Source: Rhodoplanes tepidamans
GTDB lineage: Bacteria > Pseudomonadota > Alphaproteobacteria > Rhizobiales > Xanthobacteraceae
DNA: 64,000 bases
Direction: 5' to 3'
NCBI RefSeq assembly: GCF_030813915.1
Contig: NZ_JAUSUJ010000004.1
Location: 264,186 to 328,185, forward strand
Shown here: one piece after another, positions 54,924 through 63,906 of the stretch
Layout: the number at the start of each line of letters is the position of its first letter
Position numbering within the stretch: position 1 is the first letter of the stretch
The notes under the pieces: model-generated
Seen by the model: only the letters and a program-made list of their open reading frames with translations
Database searches by the model: none
What the model was told of the DNA's origin: nothing
Translations under genes and position numbers: made by a program

Positions 54924-55937
54924 TCAGGCCGGGATCTGCTTCTGCTCCGCGGCGCGCTTCGCCTTGATCGCCTTGAGGACCTTCTCGGAGGTCGCCGGCA
55001 GCGCCGTGATGCGCACGCCGACGGCGTCGTAGATCGCGTTGGTGACGGCGACCGCGGTCGGCACCAGGCTCGGCTCGCCCACCGCCTTGGCGCCGAACGG
55101 GCCCGTGTAGTCGTAGTTCTCGACGATGTCCTCGTCGATCTCCGGCATGTCGAGCGAGGTCGGCAGGATGTAGTTGGTCAGGTTGCAGTTGACCTGCTTG
55201 CCGGTCTTGTCGAACAGGATCTCCTCGTAGAGCCCGAAGCCGAGCCCCATGTAGACGCCGCCGTCGATCTGGCCCTCGACCAGCATCGGGTTGATCGCCG
55301 TGCCGCAGTCGTGCGACGCGGTGATGCGCAGCACCTCCACCTCGCCGGTCTCGTCGTCGACGTCGACCTCGGCGATCTGGGTGGCGTAGACATAGGTGCC
55401 GAACGGCTTGCCCTGCCCTTCGGCGTCCATCGGCACCATCGGCGGATCCCAGGTGGCGCTGCCGATCGGCGGCGTGCCGACGCCGTTGTAGGCGCGGTTG
55501 CAGACGTCGGCGATCGGCGCGCTGCGGCTCGGGAAGCTCTTCACCTGGATCTTGTGGTCCTTCGCCTCGAGCTGGTCGGGCTTGACGCCGAGCATGCCGG
55601 AGGCGACCTGGAACAGCGTGTCGCGCGCCATCTCGGCGGCGAGCCGCACCGCGTTGCCGGTGATGTAGGTGGTGCGGCTGGCGATGGCGCCGGTGTCCAT
55701 CGGGCAGGTGTCGGTGTCGCCCGAGACGATGTGGATGTCGTTCGGCGCGATGCCGAGCGCCTCGGCGGCGATCTGGCTCAGCGCGCCGAGCGAGCCCTGC
55801 CCGGTCTCCACCGTGCCGGTGAGGACGACGGCGCTGCCGTCCTCGTTGAGCTTGACCACCGCGCCGCTCGGGTTCGAGTACCCGGTGAAGCCGACCGGGT
55901 ACCACATGCTCGCGATGCCGCGTCCGCGGTGCTTCAT
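54924..55937 (-). CDS. Molybdenum hydroxylase, C-terminal molybdopterin subunit (NdhM-like)
   Basis: A 337-residue protein equal to the second half of an XDH-type large subunit. GTVETGQGSLGALSQIAAEALGI, SGDTDTCPMDTGAIASRTTYITGNAV and GPFGAKAVGEPSL (with the catalytic Glu) are present. It begins with its own ATG (MKHRGRG) overlapping the stop of the N-terminal subunit as ATGA, so the two are separate, coupled genes. Such split subunits are known in nicotinate dehydrogenase (NdhL/NdhM). It is last in the operon, followed by a terminator. Confidence 0.85.
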   Translation of the reverse strand: MKHRGRGIASMWYPVGFTGYSNPSGAVVKLNEDGSAVVLTGTVETGQGSLGALSQIAAEALGIAPNDIHIVSGDTDTCPMDTGAIASRTTYITGNAVRLAAEMARDTLFQVASGMLGVKPDQLEAKDHKIQVKSFPSRSAPIADVCNRAYNGVGTPPIGSATWDPPMVPMDAEGQGKPFGTYVYATQIAEVDVDDETGEVEVLRITASHDCGTAINPMLVEGQIDGGVYMGLGFGLYEEILFDKTGKQVNCNLTNYILPTSLDMPEIDEDIVENYDYTGPFGAKAVGEPSLVPTAVAVTNAIYDAVGVRITALPATSEKVLKAIKAKRAAEQKQIPA

Positions 55938-57349
55938 GACCGCACCTCCCATCCGAACTTGCGCGCCGCGTTCTGCAGCGACTCGATCACCTTGACGCTG
56001 TGCAGCACCTGGCCCGTGGCCGACATCGAGCCCTCGCGGAAGAAGTTCTTCATGCGCAGCTCGATCGGGTCGATGCCGAGGTCGCGGGCGATCTCGTCCA
56101 TCTGGGACTCGTAGGCGAAGCACACCTGCGGGGCGCCGAAGCCGCGCATCGAGCCGGACGTGGTCTTGTTGGTGTAGACGACGCAGCCCTCGACGTGGAT
56201 GTTCTCGATCGCGTAGGGCCCGGGCGCCAGGATCGAGGCCTTGCCGAGCGTCGTCTCCGAGAACGAGCAGTAGGCGCCGCCGTCGAGCACCATGCGGATC
56301 TGGCGGGCGAGGATCTTGCCCTCCTTCGTCACCCCGGTCTTGTAGTCCATGATCATCGGGTGGCGGATCGTCGAGGCGATGAACTCCTCGACCCGGGTGA
56401 AGCGCCCCTTCACCGGACGCCCCGCCTTCTTCGACAGCAGCGCCAGCACCGGCTCGTGCCGGATCTCGTTCTTGCCGCCGAAATTGCCGCCCACGATGGT
56501 GCCGATCACCCGCACCCGGCTGATCGGGATGCGCAGCGTCTTCGACAGGTCGACGCGGGCGAGCGTGATGCGCCCGATCGAGGCGTAGACGGTGAGGCGG
56601 CCGTTGGCGTCCCAGTCGGCGATCGACGTGAACGGCTCCATCGGCGCGTGCTCGATGCCGGGCGTGGTGTAGCGGTTCTCGTAGACCCGGTACGACTGGG
56701 CGAAGCCCTTCTCGACGTCGCCGCGGCGGATCAGCTTCTTGAAGTAGATGTTGGTGTCGCCGCCGTGCACCTTGGGCGAATCCGGCTGCAGCGCCTCGAG
56801 CGGGTCGTAGACGCCGGGCAGCGGCTCGTACTCCACCTCGATGGCGTCGATCGCCGCCTGGGCGATCTGCTCGGTGACGGCCGCCACCGCGGCGACGCCG
56901 TCGCCGGCGTGGCGGACGATCTCGTCGACCAGCAGCGGCTGGTCGACGATCGAGGTGCCGAACAGGTTGAGCGGGATCTCGCGGCCGAGCAGCACCGCCT
57001 GGACGCCCGGCATCGCCTCCGCTTTGGAGACGTCGATGCGCTTGATGCGGGCGGACGAGATGCCGGCGCGCTTGATCTTGGCGTAGAGCATGCCCGGCAG
57101 GGCGATGTCGTCGATGTAGCGGGTCAGGCCGAGGCCGTGATAGCGGCTGTCGGGCCGCTGCGCCCGCAGGCCGACCGCGCGGGTCTGCTCGCCCACCTGC
57201 GGAACCAGCGGCGGCTCCAGCGGCAGCGTCGTCGGCGGGGCGACGGCGGGCAGCCGCAGGCCCTCGTCGGCGCGCCGCAGCGTCTCGACGGGAGCGGCGC
57301 GCGGCTTCTCCAGGACGTCCGGAGCCCGTTCCAAAAGATCTTCGGCCAT
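55934..57349 (-). CDS. Molybdenum hydroxylase, N-terminal molybdopterin subunit (NdhL-like)
   Basis: A 471-residue protein equal to the first half of an XDH-type large subunit. YHGLGLTRYIDDIALPGMLYAKI is the N-terminal 'ab hammerhead' region, preceded by an unusual 75-residue Pro/Glu-rich extension. GNFGGKNEIRHEP and SGSMRGFGAPQVCFAYESQMDEIA are the first molybdopterin-binding segments. The substrate is probably a heteroaromatic ring, by analogy with nicotinate dehydrogenase. It starts five bases after the iron-sulfur subunit stop. Confidence 0.85.
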   Translation of the reverse strand: MAEDLLERAPDVLEKPRAAPVETLRRADEGLRLPAVAPPTTLPLEPPLVPQVGEQTRAVGLRAQRPDSRYHGLGLTRYIDDIALPGMLYAKIKRAGISSARIKRIDVSKAEAMPGVQAVLLGREIPLNLFGTSIVDQPLLVDEIVRHAGDGVAAVAAVTEQIAQAAIDAIEVEYEPLPGVYDPLEALQPDSPKVHGGDTNIYFKKLIRRGDVEKGFAQSYRVYENRYTTPGIEHAPMEPFTSIADWDANGRLTVYASIGRITLARVDLSKTLRIPISRVRVIGTIVGGNFGGKNEIRHEPVLALLSKKAGRPVKGRFTRVEEFIASTIRHPMIMDYKTGVTKEGKILARQIRMVLDGGAYCSFSETTLGKASILAPGPYAIENIHVEGCVVYTNKTTSGSMRGFGAPQVCFAYESQMDEIARDLGIDPIELRMKNFFREGSMSATGQVLHSVKVIESLQNAARKFGWEVRS

Positions 57350-57354
57350 GCGTC

Positions 57355-57855
57355 TCACCTCTGCTGCGGCGCTGCGAGCGCGGGGGTCTCGGTCGACTGC
57401 AACATCTTGGCGGCCTCGTGGACGCCGTCGATCATCTTCACGTAGCCGGTGCAGCGGCACAGGTTGCCGGCCAGCGCCGTGCGGATCTCCTGGGTCGACG
57501 GGCTCGGGTTCTCGTCGAGCAGCGCCTTGGCGGTCATGATCACGCCGGGGCCGCAGAAGCCGCACTGCAGGGCGCCGGTCTCCTCGAACACCTGCTGCAG
57601 CGGATGCAGGCCCTCGCGGGTGGCGAGCCCCTCGATGGTGACGACGGTGCGGCCGTCGGCCTGGGCGGCGAGCATCAGGCAGGCGTTCACGGCCTTGCCG
57701 TCGACGATCACGGTACAGGCGCCGCAGTCGCCGATGTCGCAGCCGGTCTTGGCGCCGGTGAGCATGAAGTGCTCGCGCAGCAGCACGAGCAGCGTGGTCT
57801 CGGGCGGCACCGAGGCGGAGCGGAGCTCGCCGTTGACGGTCAGGGTCACGTTCAC
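57355..57855 (-). CDS. Molybdenum hydroxylase [2Fe-2S] subunit
   Basis: A 166-residue protein starting at GTG 57855, overlapping the FAD-subunit stop as GTGA. Cluster I cysteines are 39, 44, 47 and 59. Cluster II is C98-G-F-C101 with C133-R-C135. The usual CTPG after the second cluster pair is CGPG here. It transfers electrons from the molybdenum centre to FAD. Confidence 0.9.
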   Translation of the reverse strand: MNVTLTVNGELRSASVPPETTLLVLLREHFMLTGAKTGCDIGDCGACTVIVDGKAVNACLMLAAQADGRTVVTIEGLATREGLHPLQQVFEETGALQCGFCGPGVIMTAKALLDENPSPSTQEIRTALAGNLCRCTGYVKMIDGVHEAAKMLQSTETPALAAPQQR

Positions 57856-58739
57856 GATGCGAGATCCTTCTGGTTCGGCGTGACGCGGGCATGGGCGCCG
57901 GCGAGCGCGCGCTTGACCAGCACGGCGATCAGGTCGAGCCGGTACTCGGCGCTGGCGCGGAAGTCGGTGATCGGCTTCGCCTCGGTCGCGGCGATGCGGC
58001 CGGCCTCGGCCATCGCCTCCTCGCTGATCGGCCGGCCGGCCAGCCAGGCCTCGGCCTTGGGGGCGCGGATGACGGTCGGGGCGACGGCGCCGAGCGCGAT
58101 CGCCGGCTCGGCGAACACCCCGTCGCCGCCCCAGAAGCCCGCCGCGGCGTTGACCAGCGCCAGCGCCTGGCCCTTGCGCAGCCCGAACTTCTGGAAGGCG
58201 CTCGGCTTGCCGACGTTCTTCTTCGGGATGACGATCTCGACCAGCAGCTCGGCGAAGCCGAGGCTGGTGCGGCGCGGCCCGACGAACAGCTCCGACAGCG
58301 GGATGGTGCGCCGGCCGGAGGGGCCGAGGATCGTCACCTGGGCGTCGAGGGCGAGCAGGGTCGGCCCCGAATCCATCGACGGCACGCAGGTCATCAGGTT
58401 GCCGCCGATGGTGCCGAGATTGCGGGTCTGCACGGCGCCGATCACCACGGCCGCCTCGGCGAGCGCCGGCAGCGTGTCGGCGATCAGCGGCGAGTCGACG
58501 ATCTCGGTGTGGGTGGTCAGGGCGCCGATGCGCAGGCCGGCGTCGGTCAGCGCGATGCCCTTGAGGTCGGCGGCGCGCGAGATGTCGACCATCACGTCGG
58601 GCGGCGGATGCGGCGAGTTCTTCAGGTCGGCGAGGAGATCGGTGCCGCCGGCGAGCACCTTGGCGCCCTTGCCGTACTCGGCGAGCAGCGCGACCGCGTG
58701 CCCCGAATCCTTCGCCGCGACGTATCCGAACGGTTTCAT
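57852..58739 (-). CDS. Molybdenum hydroxylase FAD-binding subunit
   Basis: A 295-residue protein. KVLAGGTDLLADLKN (27-41) and RNLGTIGGNLMTCVPSMDS (106-124) are the two FAD loops. It is the first gene of the leftward FAD-FeS-MoL-MoM operon, the same four subunits as bacterial nicotinate dehydrogenase. The promoter should lie in the 791-base gap upstream. Confidence 0.9.
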   Translation of the reverse strand: MKPFGYVAAKDSGHAVALLAEYGKGAKVLAGGTDLLADLKNSPHPPPDVMVDISRAADLKGIALTDAGLRIGALTTHTEIVDSPLIADTLPALAEAAVVIGAVQTRNLGTIGGNLMTCVPSMDSGPTLLALDAQVTILGPSGRRTIPLSELFVGPRRTSLGFAELLVEIVIPKKNVGKPSAFQKFGLRKGQALALVNAAAGFWGGDGVFAEPAIALGAVAPTVIRAPKAEAWLAGRPISEEAMAEAGRIAATEAKPITDFRASAEYRLDLIAVLVKRALAGAHARVTPNQKDLAS

Positions 58740-59094
58740 GCTTCACGAGCCTCGGCGGTGGGCCGGCCGGCTGCCGTGTCGGGCGGGTGATTCGCGGCCT
58801 GGGCGGCTCCGGTCGGAGCCGCGGTCTGACGGGCGCGAGGGGCGCGACGACGGGCAGGGACGAAACCGGCTGAACGATCGGGAAAACCTGCCTGCTTCCC
58901 GAACGGGCGACAACCCCGGCAAACACGGGCCACATCGTCGCGGGACGCAGGCCTGCCCCGGCCCGGCCCCGCCCCGGCAGCCCGCAGCCGCCGGAAAAGA
59001 CACGGCTTTTCAGAATCGTTCCGGTGTACGCTGCAACTCGTGACGGACGGGACGTCCACTTGTTCCTGGCACGCAGGAAATTCGCCAAGAATTA

Positions 59095-59110
59095 CATTGC
59101 GTTGCAACAT
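59095..59110. promoter_or_regulatory. TTGC-N3-GCAA palindrome, site 2
   Basis: CATTGCGTTGCAACAT, core TTGC-GTT-GCAA, within an AT-rich patch. It matches the site at 17444-17459 at 14 of 16 positions. Confidence 0.45.
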
Positions 59111-59231
59111 GAGCCGCCGCCGGCCTGCCGCACCGCGGAAGGTTTCCCCCGGCACGGCGTCACTTTGCATGCCGAGCCGGTCGCGGTCGGGGCGCGACCG
59201 GACCGGCGCCGGCGAAGGCTCTGCAGGCATG

Positions 59232-59334
59232 GTCATTCCGGGGCGGCGCGCAGCGCCGAACCCGGACTCCAGCCGAGAGCTCGGAGCCTGCCGCTGGATT
59301 CCAGGTTCGCACCTTCGGTGCGCCCCGGAATGAC
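59232..59334. repeat. Type A paired palindrome, copy 6
   Basis: Starts GTCATTCCGGGGCGGCGC and ends GGTGCGCCCCGGAATGAC. Inner arms are GAACCCGGACTCCAGC and GCTGGATTCCAGGTTCG. Confidence 0.88.
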
Positions 59335-59530
59335 GCCGCGCCCATCGAACCGGAACTGGTCCGAGCCAGCCTCCCCTGGCCGGCCCACGACGGGAGAGAG
59401 GCAGAAGCCGGCCGGCCCGGGACGTCGCATCCCGCGGCGCCTCGCCCGCCGGGACAAGGCCCGTTAAGATTCCCGGGTTAGGCTGGCGGTCGGCGGCTCC
59501 GGCTCGGCCGCGCTCGCAAGAAGGATCGTC

Positions 59531-59980
59531 ATGATCAGGATCGCACGTCTCGTCGTCCCGGCCGTCGCCATCGCCGCGTCGGCTGCGGCGACGATCGTCG
59601 TCACGCCGGCGCCGGCCCAGGACGTGCGCGGCCTCGAGGCGTGCGGCCGCGAGAGCCAGATGGAGCGGCGCACCGGCTGCCTGCAGTCCAACATCGAGTA
59701 CCTGCACGCCGTCATCACCCGCAACAACGCCACGGCCAACCAGCGCCTGTCCGCCGCGGCGGCCGAGATCGCCGTGCTCAAGGCGACCGTGGCGGCCCTG
59801 CAGGCGCAGGTCGAGGCGCTCGCCAAGGCGAGCGGGAGCAGGCCCGGCGCCGCCGCCCCGCCCGACGGCAAGCCGGCCGACGCCAAGCCGCCTGAAAGCA
59901 AGCCGCCCGAGTCGAAGCCGGGCGCCCCCACCGAGGCCGAGCCGCCCGCCGGGGCGGCCGTGCCCGCGGCCCCCAAGTGA
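59531..59980 (+). CDS. Secreted coiled-coil protein with proline-rich tail
   Basis: A 149-residue protein. Residues 1-29 are a signal peptide (MIRIARLVVPAVAIAAS..., APA before Q30). Cys38 and Cys50 could form a disulfide. Residues about 55-100 form a short coiled coil, and 104-149 are Pro/Ala/Lys repeats (KPPESKPPESKPG). AAGGA lies six bases before the ATG. No family recognised. The stop overlaps the next start as GTGA, so it is co-translated with the glycoside hydrolase. Confidence 0.72.
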   Translation: MIRIARLVVPAVAIAASAAATIVVTPAPAQDVRGLEACGRESQMERRTGCLQSNIEYLHAVITRNNATANQRLSAAAAEIAVLKATVAALQAQVEALAKASGSRPGAAAPPDGKPADAKPPESKPPESKPGAPTEAEPPAGAAVPAAPK

Positions 59981-62631
59981 GCGATCCCGTCGCGACCACG
60001 GCCGAGGGCCGCCGGCTCGCGGCGGCGAATGCCGGGGCCGCCCCGTGGCGCCGCTTCGGCCCCTATGTCAGCGATCGCCAGTGGGGCACGGTGCGGGAGG
60101 ACTACTCGGCCTCCGGCGACGCCTGGGCGTATCTCACCCACGACGCGGCGCGCAGCCGCGCCTATCGCTGGGGCGAGGACGCGATCGGCGGCTGGTGCGA
60201 CGGCGGCCAGCACCTCTGCCTCGGCCTCGCGCTGTGGAACGGCGCCGACCCCATCCTCAAGGAGCGCTTCTTCGGCCTGACCAATGCCGAGGGCAATCAC
60301 GGCGAGGACGTCAAGGAGATCTGGCACCATCTCGACGCGGTGCCGAGCCACGCCTATGCGCGGATGCTCTACAAGTACCCGCAGGCGGCGTTCCCCTATG
60401 CCCGGCTGGTCGCGGAGAACCGCCGCCGCGGCCGCGCCGACCGCGAGTTCGAGCTGATCGACACCGGGGTGTTCGACCACGACCGCTATTTCGACGTGAC
60501 GATCGAGTACGCCAAGGCCGATCCCGAGGACACGCTGTGGCGCATCACCGCGACCAACCGCGGCGACGCGCCGGCGCGCCTCCACGTGCTGCCGCAGATC
60601 TGGTTCCGCAACACCTGGTCCTGGACGGCGGGCGCCGCGAAGCCGGAGCTCGCCGCCGACGGCGGCGCCGCGATCCGGGCCGAGCACGCGACGCTCGGCC
60701 GCTTCACGCTGCATCTCGAGGCGCCGCGGGATCTGCTGTTCTGCGACAACGAGACCAACGCGCAGCGCCTGTTCGGCACGCCGCCCGCGCCCGGCTTCTT
60801 CAAGGACGGCATCGGCGACTGCGTCGTCGCCGGCCGGCGCGACGCCGTGAATCCGGCCCGCACCGGCACCAAGGCGGCGGCCCTGCACGTGATCGACGTG
60901 CCGCCCGGCGGCAGCGTCGTGGTGCGGGCACGGCTCTGCCGGGGCGACCGGCGCCCCGACGCCTTCGCCGACTTCGACGCGGTCTTCGCCGCCCGCATCG
61001 CCGAGACCGAGGCGTTCTGGGCCGCCCTGCAGGCCGATGTCGGCGATCCCGACATGCGGGCCGTGCAGCGCCAGGCGCTCGCCGGGCTCCTGTGGTCGAA
61101 GCAGTTCTACGCCTACGACGTGACCGAGTGGCTGGCCGGCGATCCGGCGCAGCCGGCGCCGCCGGCGGGGCGGCGGCACGGCCGCAACGCCGACTGGGGC
61201 CATCTGGTCACGGCGGGCGTGATCGCCATGCCGGACAAGTGGGAGTATCCCTGGTTCGCGGCGTGGGACTGGGCCTTCCATCTCGTCACCATGGCGCTGG
61301 TCGATGCGCGCTTCGCCAAGGACCAGCTCCTGCTGCTGTGCGAGCCCTGGATGATGCATCCGAACGGGCAGCTGCCGGCCTACGAGTGGAACTTTTCCGA
61401 CGTGAACCCGCCCGTGCACGCCTGGGCGGCGCTGCGCATCTTCGCCGCCGAGACGGCGCGGCACGGCATCGGCGACCGCGGCTTTCTCGAGGCCGTGTTC
61501 GTCAAGCTGCTCCTGAACTTCACCTGGTGGGTGAACCGCAAGGACGAGGGCGGCCGCAACGTCTTCCAGGGCGGCTTCCTCGGCCTCGACAACATCGGCG
61601 TGTTCGACCGCTCGCAGCCGCTGCCGGTCGGCGGCACCCTGACCCAGTCGGACGGCACCTCGTGGATGGCGATGTTCTGCCTCCACATGCTGAAGATCGC
61701 GCTGGAGCTCGCCCGCGAGGACGCCGCCTACCAGGACATCGCCTCGAAGTTCTTCGAGCACTTCCTGCTGATCGGCGGCGCGATGACCAATCTGGGCGGC
61801 GAGGGCCTCGGCCTGTGGGACGACCAGGACGGCTTCTACTACGACTGGCTGGTGCGCGACGGCGGCGGGAAGGAGCCGCTGCGGCTGCGCTCGATGGTCG
61901 GGCTGATCCCGCTGTTCGCCGTCGAGGTGCTGGACGAGGATCTGCTGGCGCAGGCGCCCGTGTTCGTGCGCCGCATGGAATGGACGCTGGCGCACCGGCC
62001 GGAGCTCGCCGCCCTCGTCTCGCGGCCGCAGACGCCGGGCGCCGGCGGGCGGCGCCTGATCGCCGTCGCCCGCGCCTTCCGCATGAAGGCCGTGCTGGCC
62101 CGCATGCTGGACGAGACCGAGTTCCTTTCCGACCACGGCATCCGGGCGATCTCGCGGGTCTACCGCGACCGCCCCTACGTGTTCGAGCGCGACGGCTTCC
62201 GGGCCGAGGTGCGCTACGCGCCGGGCGAATCCGACACCGGCCTGTTCGGCGGCAACTCCAACTGGCGCGGGCCCGTGTGGATGCCGGTGAACTATCTGAT
62301 GGTCGAGAGCCTGGAGAAGTTCGGGCTGTTCTACGGCGACGACCTGAGCATCGAATGCCCGACCGGATCGGGCCGCATGCTGAGCCTCGCCGCGGTCGCC
62401 GACGAGCTGCGCCGGCGCCTGGTCGGCCTGTTCCTGCGCGGCGCCGACGGCCGGCGGCCGGTGCTCGGCGATCATCCCAAGCTGCAGGACGACCCGCACT
62501 TCCGCGACCACCTCGTGTTCCACGAGTATTTCGACGGCGACAGCGGCCGCGGCGTCGGCGCCTCGCACCAGACCGGCTGGACCGCGCTGGTCGCCAACCT
62601 GATCGACGAGCTGCACCGGCCCGGGCGCTGA
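59977..62631 (+). CDS. GH63/MGH1-type glycoside hydrolase
   Basis: An 884-residue protein starting at GTG 59977. It has no signal peptide, so it is probably cytosolic. WAYLTHDAARSRAYRWGEDAIGG and HHLDAVPSHAYARMLYKYPQ open the N-terminal beta-sandwich region. PWFAAWDWAFHLV and the later NSNWRGPVWMPVNYL are typical of the (alpha/alpha)6 barrel of GH63 and mannosylglycerate-hydrolase-like enzymes. Such proteins act on glucosides or mannosides such as compatible solutes. It is followed by an SDR that may oxidise the released sugar (inference). Confidence 0.82.
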   Translation: MSDPVATTAEGRRLAAANAGAAPWRRFGPYVSDRQWGTVREDYSASGDAWAYLTHDAARSRAYRWGEDAIGGWCDGGQHLCLGLALWNGADPILKERFFGLTNAEGNHGEDVKEIWHHLDAVPSHAYARMLYKYPQAAFPYARLVAENRRRGRADREFELIDTGVFDHDRYFDVTIEYAKADPEDTLWRITATNRGDAPARLHVLPQIWFRNTWSWTAGAAKPELAADGGAAIRAEHATLGRFTLHLEAPRDLLFCDNETNAQRLFGTPPAPGFFKDGIGDCVVAGRRDAVNPARTGTKAAALHVIDVPPGGSVVVRARLCRGDRRPDAFADFDAVFAARIAETEAFWAALQADVGDPDMRAVQRQALAGLLWSKQFYAYDVTEWLAGDPAQPAPPAGRRHGRNADWGHLVTAGVIAMPDKWEYPWFAAWDWAFHLVTMALVDARFAKDQLLLLCEPWMMHPNGQLPAYEWNFSDVNPPVHAWAALRIFAAETARHGIGDRGFLEAVFVKLLLNFTWWVNRKDEGGRNVFQGGFLGLDNIGVFDRSQPLPVGGTLTQSDGTSWMAMFCLHMLKIALELAREDAAYQDIASKFFEHFLLIGGAMTNLGGEGLGLWDDQDGFYYDWLVRDGGGKEPLRLRSMVGLIPLFAVEVLDEDLLAQAPVFVRRMEWTLAHRPELAALVSRPQTPGAGGRRLIAVARAFRMKAVLARMLDETEFLSDHGIRAISRVYRDRPYVFERDGFRAEVRYAPGESDTGLFGGNSNWRGPVWMPVNYLMVESLEKFGLFYGDDLSIECPTGSGRMLSLAAVADELRRRLVGLFLRGADGRRPVLGDHPKLQDDPHFRDHLVFHEYFDGDSGRGVGASHQTGWTALVANLIDELHRPGR

Positions 62632-62637
62632 CAACCC

Positions 62638-62740
62638 GTCATTCCGGGGCGCACCGAAGGTGCGAACCCGGAATCCAGCGACGAGCTCGGAGTTCATGGC
62701 TGGAGTCCGGGTTCGGCGCATTGCGCCGCCCCGGAATGAC
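62638..62740. repeat. Type A paired palindrome, copy 7
   Basis: Begins six bases after the hydrolase stop with GTCATTCCGGGGCGCACC and ends GCCCCGGAATGAC. It separates the hydrolase from the SDR gene in an apparent operon. Confidence 0.88.
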
Positions 62741-62814
62741 GGGGCCCGGGACATCGACCGCGTCCGACCGAGCTGCCTTCGACCGACACCGCGTCACGAC
62801 ACCAGGAGCCCAGC

Positions 62815-63693
62815 ATGACGACCCCGAGCGACACCCCGTCCGACACCGCCGCGGCGCGCCCGCCGTTCAACACCGACCTGCCGGCCTTCGACCGCATGCC
62901 GAAGCTGCTCACCGGGCAGGTCGCGCTGGTCACCGGCGCCAATTCCGGCATCGGCCAGGCGGTGGCGATCGCCATGGCGCAGGCCGGCGCCGACGTGGTG
63001 GTGAACTACGTCGCCGGCACGGCCGACCCCGTCGTCGCGGCGATCGAGCAGGCGGGGCGCCGGGCGCTCGCCGTCAAGGCCGACGTGTCGGAGGAGGACC
63101 AGGTGGTCGCCATGGTGGCCGAGGCCGTGAAGGCCTTCGGCACCATCGACATCATGGTGGCGAACGCCGGCCTGCAGCGCGACGCGCCGCTCACCGCGAT
63201 GACGCTCGCCGAATGGAACAAGGTGATCGGCGTCAACCTCACCGGCCAGTTCCTGTGCGCCCGCGAGGCCGCCAAGGAGTTCATCCGCCGCGGCGTGCGC
63301 CGCGAGGTGTCGGTGGCGGCCGGCAAGATCGTCTGCATGAGCTCGGTGCACGAGGTGATCCCGTGGGCCGGCCACGTCAACTACGCCTCCTCCAAGGGCG
63401 GCATCCAGATGATGATGAAGAGCCTCGCCCAGGAGCTCGCGCCGCACCGCATCCGCGCCAACGCCATCGGCCCCGGCGCCATCCGCACGCCGATCAACAC
63501 GGCGGCGTGGGAGACGCCCGAGGCCTACGCGAAGCTGATGGCGCTCGTCCCCTACCGGCGCATCGGCGAGCCGCAGGACATCGCCAACGCCGCCGTGTTC
63601 CTGGCCTCCGACATGGCCGACTACATCAACGGCATCACCCTGTTCGTCGACGGCGGCATGACCTGCTACCCGGGATTTGCGACGGGGGGATAG
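62815..63693 (+). CDS. Short-chain dehydrogenase/reductase, glucose 1-dehydrogenase-like
   Basis: A 292-residue SDR. The NAD(P) loop TGANSGIG is at 40-47, NAG at 117-119, and the catalytic Ser177, Tyr190 and Lys194 are all present. YASSKGGIQMMMKSLAQELAPHRIRANAIGPGAIRTPIN is typical of the classical glucose-dehydrogenase branch. The ribosome binding site AGGAG lies six bases before the ATG. The first 30 residues are an extension before the Rossmann fold. Confidence 0.87.
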   Translation: MTTPSDTPSDTAAARPPFNTDLPAFDRMPKLLTGQVALVTGANSGIGQAVAIAMAQAGADVVVNYVAGTADPVVAAIEQAGRRALAVKADVSEEDQVVAMVAEAVKAFGTIDIMVANAGLQRDAPLTAMTLAEWNKVIGVNLTGQFLCAREAAKEFIRRGVRREVSVAAGKIVCMSSVHEVIPWAGHVNYASSKGGIQMMMKSLAQELAPHRIRANAIGPGAIRTPINTAAWETPEAYAKLMALVPYRRIGEPQDIANAAVFLASDMADYINGITLFVDGGMTCYPGFATGG

Positions 63694-63830
63694 GACGCGG
63701 GCGGCGGGCGCGCGCGGGCAGCCGCGGGTGATCGCGGCCGCAGCGCGGTAGCCCGCATGAAGCGCCAGCGCAATGCGGGTCCACGACGACTTGTACGGAC
63801 GGTCTCCGGTCCTGCCCCTCGCCGTCCTCT

Positions 63831-63906
63831 CACCGTTACCCTGAGGCGCTCGGGCGAAGCCCGAGCCTCGAAGGGCGACGGCCCGAGCGCCGGTGACCGC
63901 ATCCTT
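63831..63906. repeat. Type B repeat, copy 3, cut by an IS66 element
   Basis: CACCGTTACCCTGAGGCGCTCGGG... CTCGAAGGGCGACGG follows the type B pattern and stops at GCATCCTT. In the intact copy at 43928-44033 the sequence continues CATCCTTCGAGGC. Here it changes at 63907 to GTAAGCG, the terminal sequence of an IS66 element. Confidence 0.75.

Larger units (their letters stand above)
58740..59530. other. 791-base region without a convincing gene
   Basis: Several open frames cross it but none has family similarity or a ribosome binding site. It holds a GAAAAG / CTTTTC stem-loop (58994-59011), an AT-rich patch with the TTGC-N3-GCAA palindrome (59095-59110), and a type A repeat (59232-59334). The upstream ribosome binding site of the secreted coiled-coil protein (AAGAAGGA) ends it. 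Promoters for both flanking operons should be here. Confidence 0.6.

Noticed and set aside
55934..55937. Frameshift or pseudogene at the junction of the two molybdopterin subunits
   Set aside because: The second gene has its own ATG in a clean ATGA overlap, both halves keep their motifs, and split subunits are known in the family.
58743..59003. Small genes in the 791-base gap
   Set aside because: Frames lack ribosome binding sites and family similarity; composition is repetitive Arg/Pro/Ala.
59464..62754. Very long frame antisense to the glycoside hydrolase
   Set aside because: It runs through the intergenic repeat and the hydrolase without any domain signal. Long antisense frames are common at this GC content.
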